A DNA stretch of 64,000 nucleotides, taken from contig NZ_CP123385.1 in the NCBI RefSeq assembly GCF_040409955.1, forward strand, positions 1,099,501-1,163,500. The letters are read 5' to 3'. The notes below the pieces were generated by a model. It searched no databases. It saw nothing but the letters and a program-made list of their open reading frames with translations, and was not told the DNA's origin. A program made the position numbers and the translations under genes. This document shows positions 55,018 to 64,000 of the stretch, one piece after another. Positions within the stretch are counted from its first letter, which is position 1, and each line of letters starts with the position of its first letter. This stretch comes from Salipiger sp. H15. Lineage in GTDB: Bacteria; Pseudomonadota; Alphaproteobacteria; Rhodobacterales; Rhodobacteraceae.

Positions 55018-55884
55018 ATGTCGCACGGCTTTGCATCCTATGCCGAGGCTCCGATTGATGATTTCGTGAGCAAAGTCGAGGAAGGGCTGCCCTCGCTGCC
55101 CAAGCAGGAGGCAAAGGTCGCGCAGTACTTCCTGCTCAACCTGAACTCGATCTCCTTCGAGACCGGCAAGTCCATCGCCCAGAAGGCGGGGGTGGCCGAG
55201 ATCACCGTGGGCCGGATGCTGCGCCGTTTCGGCTGCGCCGGGATGAAGGAGTTCAAGGCTATGCTGCGGCACCGCTACTCTGTCACCGGCGAGAACCTCG
55301 CCGACGACGGCTTCGAGCTGCCCGAGGACTGGCAGGAGCAGATGAACGCCGAGCTGCGCGCGGTCAGCACGGTCTACGCCAAGATCAACAGCCCGGCCTT
55401 CGAGGCGGCCGAGCGCTACCTGCTCGAGGCGGACGAGGTCTATGTCACCGGCTTCCAGACCGTGCGCGGGCTTGCCGAGGACACGGCGCGGCGGCTGGCG
55501 CTGGCCCGTCCGCGCGTGCGCTTCCTGTCGGGCCATGACAGCATGCTCTCGGAATGGCTCGACCCTCCGGCGAAGGCCAGCAGCTGCCTGCTGATCATCG
55601 ACGTCATCCCCTACGCGGCGGAATGCGAGACCCTCGCGCGGCTGGCGCGCGAGCAGGGCCGGACGGTGGTGGTGGTGACGGACGAATACTGCCACTGGGC
55701 GCACGAGGTGACCGACGCGGTGATCAACACGCCCTCGAAGACCGGCCTCTTCCTCGAGTCCATCCTCGGCCTCAACGCTGCCGCCAGCCTGCTGATCCAC
55801 GCCACGGCGCGTGGCACGGGGACCGACCTCGACAAGCGGATGCGCGACTGGAAGCGGCTGGCGCAGCGGATCGGGATCTTCTGA
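55018..55884 (+). CDS. RpiR/MurR-family transcriptional regulator
   Basis: The 288-residue protein has an N-terminal HTH_6 domain (about residues 14-90, with [22 protein letters not shown]) and a C-terminal SIS domain (about 125-265; [21 protein letters not shown]). SIS domains usually bind phosphosugars, but RpiR proteins beside amino acid or polyamine transporters are also known. Placed divergently to the potD-like operon, it is its likely regulator. CTGGAG before 55018 supports the start. Confidence 0.9.
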   Translation: MSHGFASYAEAPIDDFVSKVEEGLPSLPKQEAKVAQYFLLNLNSISFETGKSIAQKAGVAEITVGRMLRRFGCAGMKEFKAMLRHRYSVTGENLADDGFELPEDWQEQMNAELRAVSTVYAKINSPAFEAAERYLLEADEVYVTGFQTVRGLAEDTARRLALARPRVRFLSGHDSMLSEWLDPPAKASSCLLIIDVIPYAAECETLARLAREQGRTVVVVTDEYCHWAHEVTDAVINTPSKTGLFLESILGLNAAASLLIHATARGTGTDLDKRMRDWKRLAQRIGIF

Positions 55885-56051
55885 GGACGCCCGGCCCGCC
55901 CCGCCCGCCATCCGGCATGCTGCGCATTCTCTGGGCGAAGGGCGGCGCGAACGGGAAATTTGCCGCGGTTTCTGCACCTGCAGCATGACGCGCCTTTCCC
56001 GGCCGCGCGGCTCGGCGCAGAGTCGGGACGCGCCCCCAGCCGGAGACCCTC

Positions 56052-57521
56052 ATGCCCAGCGAGAAGTTCAACCTCCTCTCCTTCAGCGGCAAGATGCGCA
56101 TCCTGCACCTGACGTGGTTCGCCTTCTTCCTGACCTTCGTGATCTGGTTCAACCTCGCGCCGATGCTGCAGGCGATCCGCGACAGCCTCGGGCTCGACCA
56201 GGCGCAGGTGACGACGCTGCTGGTGCTGAACGTCGCGCTGACCATCCCCGCCCGGATCGTTGTCGGCATGCTGACCGACCTCTACGGGCCGCGCCGGGTC
56301 TACTCGGGGCTGCTCATCCTCTGCTCGATCCCCTGCTTCGTCTTCGCGCTGGCCGAGAACTTCACCCAGCTGGCGCTGGCGCGTTTCGCGCTGGGCTTCA
56401 TCGGGGCGGGCTTCGTCATCGGCATCCGCATGGTCTCGGAATGGTTCCCCGCCGAGGAGCTTGGCACCGCCGAGGGCATCTACGGCGGCTGGGGCAACTT
56501 CGGCTCGGCGGCGGCGGCCTTCACCCTGTCCACCCTCGCGATGTGGTTCGGCGGCGAGGACGGCTGGCGGTGGGCGATCGGGCTCACCGGGGCGCTGGCG
56601 CTGGTCTACGGCTTTGTCTACTACGCCTCGGTGCAGGACGTGCCCAAGGGCTCGCGCTACTTCCGCCCGAAGAACGCCACCGCGATGGAGGTCACCTCGA
56701 AGGGCGACCTGATCTTCCTGCTGGTGATGAAGGTGCCGCTCTACATCGCGCTCGGCGCGCTGGCATGGCGGCTGCGCAACGTGGCGATCTTCACCACGGC
56801 CACCATGTACGCGGTCTGGGCCGGGCTGCTGCTGCTCTATCTCTACGACTCGACACTGGCCCTGCGCGCCAACCGCCGCGTGCTGACCGAGGAGGTTCCC
56901 GCCTTCCAGCGCTACAGCTTCAGGCAGGTGGCGATCCTCAACATCCTCTACTTCGCCACCTTCGGCTCCGAGCTCGCGGTGGTCTCGATGCTGCCGCTGT
57001 TCTTTGCCGAGACCTTCGGCCTCTCGCCGGTGGTGGCGGGCATGGTCGCCTCGGCCTATGCCTTCATGAACCTGATGTCGCGCCCCGGCGGCGGCTGGAT
57101 ATCGGACCGGTTCGGGCGCAAGCCGACGCTGCTGATCCTGACCGCGGGGCTGGCGGTGGGCTATGCCGCCATGGGGATCATCGGCCCCGGCTGGCCGGTC
57201 TGGCTGGCGGTGGTCGTCGCCATGGCCTGCTCGTTCTTCGTACAGGCGGGCGAGGGCGCGGTCTTTGCCGTGGTGCCGCTGATCAAGCGCTCGCTCACCG
57301 GGCAGATCGCCGGGATGACCGGGGCCTACGGCAACGTCGGCGCGGTGATCTACCTCATCGTCTATGCCATGGTCGATGCCTCGACCTTCTTCCTCGTCAT
57401 TGCCGGGACCGCGGTGCTGGGTTTCGCCGCGCTCCTCTTCCTCGAGGAGCCGACGGGCGAGATCGCCGAGGTTGACGAGGACGGCACCGTCACCATGATC
57501 AACGTGGGTCTCAGGGCCTGA
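56052..57521 (+). CDS. narK: Nitrate/nitrite transporter (MFS, NarK/NasA family)
   Basis: The 489-residue protein has about 12 membrane helices and the nitrate-nitrite porter features: the opening HLTWFAFFLTFVIWFN, the MFS loop DLYGPRRVY, the first signature region GIYGGWGNFGSAAAAF and the second GMTGAYGNVGAVIYL. It imports nitrate or exports nitrite across the inner membrane. It lies 22 bases before the phosphatase/kinase gene and near the nitrate assimilation operon, so nitrate uptake for assimilation is the likely role. A 167-base gap to the regulator gene upstream gives room for a promoter; none was clear. Confidence 0.93.
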   Translation: MPSEKFNLLSFSGKMRILHLTWFAFFLTFVIWFNLAPMLQAIRDSLGLDQAQVTTLLVLNVALTIPARIVVGMLTDLYGPRRVYSGLLILCSIPCFVFALAENFTQLALARFALGFIGAGFVIGIRMVSEWFPAEELGTAEGIYGGWGNFGSAAAAFTLSTLAMWFGGEDGWRWAIGLTGALALVYGFVYYASVQDVPKGSRYFRPKNATAMEVTSKGDLIFLLVMKVPLYIALGALAWRLRNVAIFTTATMYAVWAGLLLLYLYDSTLALRANRRVLTEEVPAFQRYSFRQVAILNILYFATFGSELAVVSMLPLFFAETFGLSPVVAGMVASAYAFMNLMSRPGGGWISDRFGRKPTLLILTAGLAVGYAAMGIIGPGWPVWLAVVVAMACSFFVQAGEGAVFAVVPLIKRSLTGQIAGMTGAYGNVGAVIYLIVYAMVDASTFFLVIAGTAVLGFAALLFLEEPTGEIAEVDEDGTVTMINVGLRA

Positions 57522-57542
57522 ACCCGCAGCACCGGTGAGTAC

Positions 57543-59291
<1,749 letters not shown>

Positions 59292-59309
<18 letters not shown>

Positions 59310-61910
59310 GACGCCCTCGTTCAGCAGCGCCGCCAGTTCCGCCTTGCACGAGCCGCAGTTGGTGCCCGCCGAGAGGCTGGCGCCGATCGCCTGGACGCTC
59401 CGCAGCCCCTCGGCCGAAATCGCCCGCAGGATGGTGTTGCGGCCGACGGCGTAGCAGGAGCAGACCACCGCGCCGGGATCGGGCATGTCGCCGCGCGCCT
59501 TCCCGGCCAGCGCCCAGCAGGTCTCGGTACCCGGAAGACCGGCAAGGAAGTCCCGCATCAGCCGCACCGGCGCGCGGTCGAGGTAGAGCGCCGCCAGCAG
59601 GGTCTCGCCCCGCAGGAAGGCCATGCGCCAGCGCCCCTTGCCCGCGTCTCGGCTCATCTGCAGCGCGGCGTCGGGCAGGCCGAAGAGCGCACGGGCAAAG
59701 GCCTCGGGGTCGGCGATCGCCTCGGTTCCGGCAAGTTCGGCGCGGTAGCCGCGCGTCGTTCGCGCCAGCGCCCAGTAGGCGCAATCGGGGGCGGGCCGCG
59801 TGGTGCTGATGGCAAAGCCGTACCAGGCTGCGTCGAACCTTGCGGCGGCGACCGCCGCGGCCTTGCTCTCGGGCTGGCCCGAGAGCGGGTCGGTGACCGC
59901 CGCCACGAGCGCGTCGATGCGCGCGGCGGGGGCGGTCTCGCCGGTCCAGTGCATCGGCGCGAAAAGCTGGCCCGGCCGGACGTCGGAGGTGATCCGCAGC
60001 CGCAGGATCGCGCTGCCCTGCGGGCTCGTCAGCCGCACGAGATCGGCGGGGGAGAGACCCAGCCGCGCGGCGTCCTCGGGGTGCATGTCGGCGAAGGGCT
60101 CGGGCAGGTGCGCCGAGAGCCGGGGCGAGAGCGCCGTGCGGGTCATCGTGTGCCACTGGTCGCGCAGCCGCCCGGTGTTGAGCCGGAACGGGTGCTCGGG
60201 CGTCAGCGCCGCGGCGGGCGGGCGCGGCACCAGTGGCAGCATCCGCGCCTTGCCGTCCGGATGGTAGAATCCGCCCTCGGCGAAGAACCGGCCGCCCTGT
60301 TTCGCCGGGCCATCGGGCCAGCGGAAGGGCGGCATCGCGTCATAGTCGGCGGCGCTGAGCCCCGCCCGGTTCGAGATGTCGAAATCGAGCCCGAAGCCCC
60401 CGGCGATCCCCGAGAGCGCCGCGTGCTCGGCGAAGACCTCGGCCTCGGAAGTCCAGCCGAAGCCCTCCTCGAAGCCCATCCGCCGCGCGACCTCGGCGAG
60501 GATGCGCCAGTCGGGCCGCGCCTCGCCCGGCGCGGCAACCACGGCGCGCTGGCGCGAGATGCGGCGGTCGGAATTGGTCACCGTGCCGCTCTTCTCGGCC
60601 CATGCGGTGGCGGGCAGGAACACATGCGCATGGCGCGCCGTGTCGGTGCGCGTGGTGACGTCCGAGACCACCACGAAGGGGCAGGCGGCGATGGTCTCGC
60701 GCACGAGGTCGGCCTCGGGCAGGGTGACGGCGGGGTTGGAATGGATCACCCAGAGCGCCTTGATCCGCCCGTCCGCCACGGCGCGGAACATCTCGACCGC
60801 CTTCAGCCCCGGCGCCTCCGGCATCGCCGGGGACCGCCAGAACGCCTGCACCGCCGCCCGGTGCGCGGGGTTTCCGATCTCGAGATGGCAGGCGAGCGTG
60901 TTGGTGAGCCCGCCCACCTCGCGCCCGCCCATGGCGTTGGGCTGGCCGGTGACGGAAAAGGGCCCCATGCCGGGCCTGCCGATCCGCCCCGTCGCGAGAT
61001 GGCAGTTGAGGATGGCGTTCACCTTGTCGCTGCCGGAGGAGGACTGGTTCACCCCCTGCGAGAAGATCGTGACGACCCTTTCGGTGCCGATCCAGAGGTC
61101 GCAGAAGTCCCGCACCTCCTCCGGCGAAAGGCCGGTGATCGCCGGATCGCTGGCCTTCGCCGCCGCCACGGCCTCGGCATAGCCGCTCACATGCGCCGCG
61201 ACATAGGCCGGGTCATCTGCGCCGCGCCGGGCGATCTCGGCCAGCAGCGCGTTGAAGAGCGCGACGTCCGAGCCGGGCTCCAAGGCAAGGTGCAGGTCCG
61301 CCCCCTCGCAGCTGGCGGTGCGCCGCGGATCTACGACCACGAGCCGGAGCGGGCGCCGCTCGCGCGCCGCCATGATCCGCTGGTAGAGCACCGGGTGGCA
61401 CCATGCGAGGTTGCTGCCGACCAGCACCACGAGATCGGCCTCGTCGAGATCCTCGTAGGTGCCGGGGACGGTGTCGGTGCCGAAGGCGCGCCTGTGGCCC
61501 GCCACGGTCGAGGCCATGCAGAGCCGCGAATTGGTGTCGATGTTGGCCGAGCCGATGAAGCCCTTCATCAGCTTGTTGGCGACATAGTAATCCTCGGTCA
61601 GCATCTGGCCCGAGACGTAGAAGGCCACGCTGTCCGGCCCGTGCGCCTCGACCGTCTTGCGCAGCCGCGTCGCCACGAGGGTCAGCGCGTCCTTCCATGC
61701 CGCCTCGGTGCCATGTACCAGCGGGACGAGCTGGCGCTCCCCGAGCCCGACCGTCTCGGCAAGCGCCGAGCCCTTGGAGCAGAGCCGGCCGCGGTTGGTG
61801 GGGTGGTCGGGATCGCCGCGCACCGAAAGGCCGCCCGCGCCGTCCGGGCTCAGCAGCACGCCGCAGCCGACGCCGCAATAGGGGCAGGTCGAACGGACCT
61901 CGGCCCCCAT
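59292..61910 (-). CDS. nasA: Assimilatory nitrate reductase catalytic subunit
   Basis: The 872-residue molybdoenzyme has an N-terminal [4Fe-4S] motif (CPYCGVGCGVLL with GRLCSKG) and the Mo-bisMGD oxidoreductase core. A C-terminal BFD-like [2Fe-2S] segment has CSCYAVGRNTI and GTNCGSCKAELAALL. This is the cytoplasmic NasA/NasC type that reduces nitrate to nitrite with electrons from NAD(P)H through partner proteins. It is the last gene of nirB-nirD-nasA, overlapping the nirD stop by one base. Its own 3' end lies inside the phosphatase/kinase gene on the other strand. Confidence 0.95.
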
Positions 61911-62239
61911 CAGGCGGCGCGGGTGGCGACGGCGGCCCCGTCGAGCAGGATGCGCCCGTCCGCGATCTTCACCGGGTAGGTCGCGATGCGCCCCTCGTCC
62001 GCGCCCTGTGCCTCGCCGGTCTCGAGCGAGTAGACCCAGCCGTGCAGCGGGCAGGTGATGTTGCGGCCATGGACCATGCCCTCGGCCAGCGGCCCGCGCC
62101 GGTGGGCGCAGCTGTTGGAGGTGGCGAAGATCTCGTCCTCGCCGGTGCGGAAGATCGCCACGCAGCCGGCGCGGGTCTTCACCACGCGCGCCCCGCGCAG
62201 CGGAATGTCGTCGAGCGCGCCCACGTCGATCCAGCTCAT
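61910..62239 (-). CDS. nirD: Nitrite reductase small subunit (Rieske-like)
   Basis: The 109-residue protein is a Rieske-fold NirD. Unlike the enteric form, it keeps a complete cluster-binding set: SCAHRRGPLAEG and ITCPLHGWVYSLETG give Cys-x-His and Cys-x-x-His, so it may hold a [2Fe-2S] cluster. NirD assists NirB in reducing nitrite to ammonia in the cytoplasm. It overlaps nirB by four bases and nasA by one. Confidence 0.93.
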   Translation of the reverse strand: MSWIDVGALDDIPLRGARVVKTRAGCVAIFRTGEDEIFATSNSCAHRRGPLAEGMVHGRNITCPLHGWVYSLETGEAQGADEGRIATYPVKIADGRILLDGAAVATRAA

Positions 62240-64000
62240 TCCGCCGCCTCCTGCGTGAAATCCGCGAGGGGGTGGAACTTGCGCGCCTCGGCGGGCGCGG
62301 CGCGCTCGGCCCAGGGATCCTTCTGGTAGACGCTCTGCGACAGGTCGAAGCGGTCGACCAGCGCCTGCCGCCCGGCGGGATCGGCCAGCGCCTGCTTCAC
62401 CCAGTCGAGCCCGACCTTGGCGACCCACTTGTAGGGCCGGTCCAGATATTTCGCGTGCTCGCGGTAGAGCTGGACGAAGGCGACGGTCCACTCGATCGCC
62501 TCCTCTTCGGTTGCGACGTCGACCAGCCGCTCGGTCTCCTTCACGTCCATGCCCGCGGCGCCGGCGACGCCGATCTGGTAGCCGCTGTCGACGCAGATGA
62601 TGCCGACGTCCTTGCAGGTCGCCTCGGCGCAGTTGCGCGGGCAGCCCGAGACCCCGAGCTTGACCTTGTGCGGCGTCCAGGAGCCCCAGAGCCGCTTTTC
62701 GAGCCTGATGCCGAGCCCGGTGCTGTCCTGCGTGCCGAAGCGGCACCAATCCGAGCCGACGCAGGTTTTCACCGTGCGCAGCCCCTTGGTATAGGCGTGG
62801 CCCGAGACCATTCCGGCGGCGTTGAGATCGGCCCAGATCGCCGGAAGGTCCTCCTTCTTCACGCCAAGCAGGTCGATCCGCTGGCCGCCGGTCACCTTCA
62901 CCGCCGCGCCGTACCTGCGCGCCGCCTCGGCGATGGCGATCAGCTCGTCGGGCGTGGTCATCCCGCCCCACATGCGGGGCATCACCGAATAGGTGCCGTC
63001 CTTCTGGATGTTTGCGTGGTTGCGCTCGTTCACCAGCCGCGACTGCGGGTCGTCGCGGTACTCGAGCGGCCAGTCGGCGAGCAGGTAGAAGTTCACCGCC
63101 GGGCGGCAGACGTGGCAGCCGTTCGGGGTCTTCCAGCCCAGTTCCTGCCAGACCGCGGGCTGCGACTTCAGCGCCTTGCTGCGGATCAGCAGCCGCAGGT
63201 CCTCGTGGGTGAGATCGCAGCAGGCGCAGACCGGCTTGGCGGCGGGCATCTCGAAGGCCTCGCCCAGCGAGACCGCCAGCACCTGCTCGACCAGCCCGGT
63301 GCAGGTGCCGCAGGAGGCCGAGGCCTTGGTCCGCGCGCGCACCGCGTCGAGCGACTGCGCCCCGCCCTCGATCGCCGCGAGGATGTCGCCCTTGCACACG
63401 CCGTTGCAGCCACAGATCTCGGCCTCAGCCGGCAATGCTGCAACGGCTGCCAGAGGGTCCGCGGCGGCACCGCCACCCCCCTGGAAAGCCGGGCCGAAGA
63501 TGAGCGTCTCGCGCATCTCCTCGATGTCGGTGCCGTCCTTGATCAGGCCGAAGAACCAGCTGCCGTCGGCGGTGTCGCCGTACATCACCGCGCCGACCAG
63601 CCGGTCGGCCTCGATCACCAGACGCTTGTAGATGCCGCGCGCGGGGTCGCGGTAGACGATGTCCTCGCGGCCCTCTGCCTCGGCGAAGTCCCCGGCCGAG
63701 AAGAGATCGCAGCCGGTGACCTTGAGCTTGGTGGACAGCTCGCGCAGGGCAAAGGCGTCGGCCTCGCCGAGCAGGGTCTTCGCCAGCACCCGGGCCTGGT
63801 CGTAGAGCGGCGCGACAAGGCCGAAGAGCGCGCCGGCGAACTCCACGCATTCGCCCAAGGCGAAGATGTCGGGATCCGAGGTGCGCATCTGCGCGTCGAC
63901 CCTGATCGCGCGGCCCATCTCGAGTCCTGCCGCATGGCCAAGCCCCGCCGCGGGCCGGATGCCCGCCGCCATGCAGACGATGTCTGCCCGCAGCCTGGTG
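62236..64000 (-). CDS. nirB: Nitrite reductase [NAD(P)H] large subunit, 5' end outside the window
   Basis: About 587 C-terminal residues are present; the N-terminal FAD part begins beyond 64000, and the open frame continues to the edge (TRLRADIVCMAAGIRP). The visible part covers the end of the FAD/NAD domain, a BFD-like [2Fe-2S] region (ICGCNGVCKGDI with ASCGTCTGLVEQ), a second cysteine group (CACCDL, GCHVC), and the sulfite/nitrite reductase domain. Siroheme and [4Fe-4S] ligands are in CVGSDWCRFG and SGCPRNCAEATCKD. It reduces nitrite to ammonia by six electrons. It is upstream of nirD and nasA in one operon. Confidence 0.95.
   Translation of the reverse strand, partial: TRLRADIVCMAAGIRPAAGLGHAAGLEMGRAIRVDAQMRTSDPDIFALGECVEFAGALFGLVAPLYDQARVLAKTLLGEADAFALRELSTKLKVTGCDLFSAGDFAEAEGREDIVYRDPARGIYKRLVIEADRLVGAVMYGDTADGSWFFGLIKDGTDIEEMRETLIFGPAFQGGGGAAADPLAAVAALPAEAEICGCNGVCKGDILAAIEGGAQSLDAVRARTKASASCGTCTGLVEQVLAVSLGEAFEMPAAKPVCACCDLTHEDLRLLIRSKALKSQPAVWQELGWKTPNGCHVCRPAVNFYLLADWPLEYRDDPQSRLVNERNHANIQKDGTYSVMPRMWGGMTTPDELIAIAEAARRYGAAVKVTGGQRIDLLGVKKEDLPAIWADLNAAGMVSGHAYTKGLRTVKTCVGSDWCRFGTQDSTGLGIRLEKRLWGSWTPHKVKLGVSGCPRNCAEATCKDVGIICVDSGYQIGVAGAAGMDVKETERLVDVATEEEAIEWTVAFVQLYREHAKYLDRPYKWVAKVGLDWVKQALADPAGRQALVDRFDLSQSVYQKDPWAERAAPAEARKFHPLADFTQEAAE

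Overview
The window is a high-GC chromosomal segment from an alphaproteobacterium, almost certainly the family Rhodobacteraceae (Roseobacter/Salipiger-like). Reasons: an Mcl1 malyl-CoA lyase of the Rhodobacter type, a short HisG paired with HisZ, TAXI-type TRAP transport, a ligase-associated helicase/PdeM pair, and frequent TTG starts. I see no rRNA, tRNA, CRISPR, prophage or insertion sequence. About 50 genes are supported. All are complete except nirB, which runs off the right end.

Layout. 0-8 kb: a small secreted protein, mcl1, a D-glutamate/D-amino-acid cassette (dgcN, dgcA, D-amino acid aminotransferase), a flavoprotein, an APC-type permease and a possible relic of an HNH gene. 7.7-13.9 kb: the cell-envelope cluster ybgC, tolQ, tolR, tolA, tolB, pal, cpoB, followed by tilS and ftsH. 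17-21 kb: a MOSC protein and a one-carbon folate group (fhs, chorismate mutase, folD). 21-26 kb, minus strand: pdeM, a PiT phosphate transporter and a large DEXH helicase. 26-30 kb: a YghU-type glutathione-dependent enzyme, convergent with a hisS-hisZ-hisG operon.

31-42 kb is a nitrogen-compound region. An XRE-cupin regulator precedes four genes for a GlxB/GlxC/GlxD-like glutamate-synthase-type complex and a type III glutamine synthetase (GlnT/GmaS family). Convergent with these are hutG-hutF-iclR, and divergent from hutG is a TAXI-TRAP importer with a DUF1850 protein. 42.8-49.9 kb is the most unusual part: a small glycine-rich hydrophobic protein, about 600 bases of non-coding DNA, then a single 2043-residue gene. 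That protein has a CBM-like N-terminal domain, 13 tandem domains of about 119 residues and a C39-like cysteine-peptidase domain. Some of the repeats are nearly identical at DNA level.

50-56 kb: a polyamine-type ABC transporter operon that ends in a DmpA-family N-terminal-nucleophile peptidase, divergent from an RpiR regulator. 56-64 kb: nitrate assimilation, with narK and a PP2C-phosphatase/Ser-Thr-kinase fusion on the plus strand, meeting nirB-nirD-nasA on the minus strand. Most operons show stop/start overlaps of 1-4 bases. Several gene ends carry clear hairpin terminators, including a run of three perfect palindromes near 27.0 kb.
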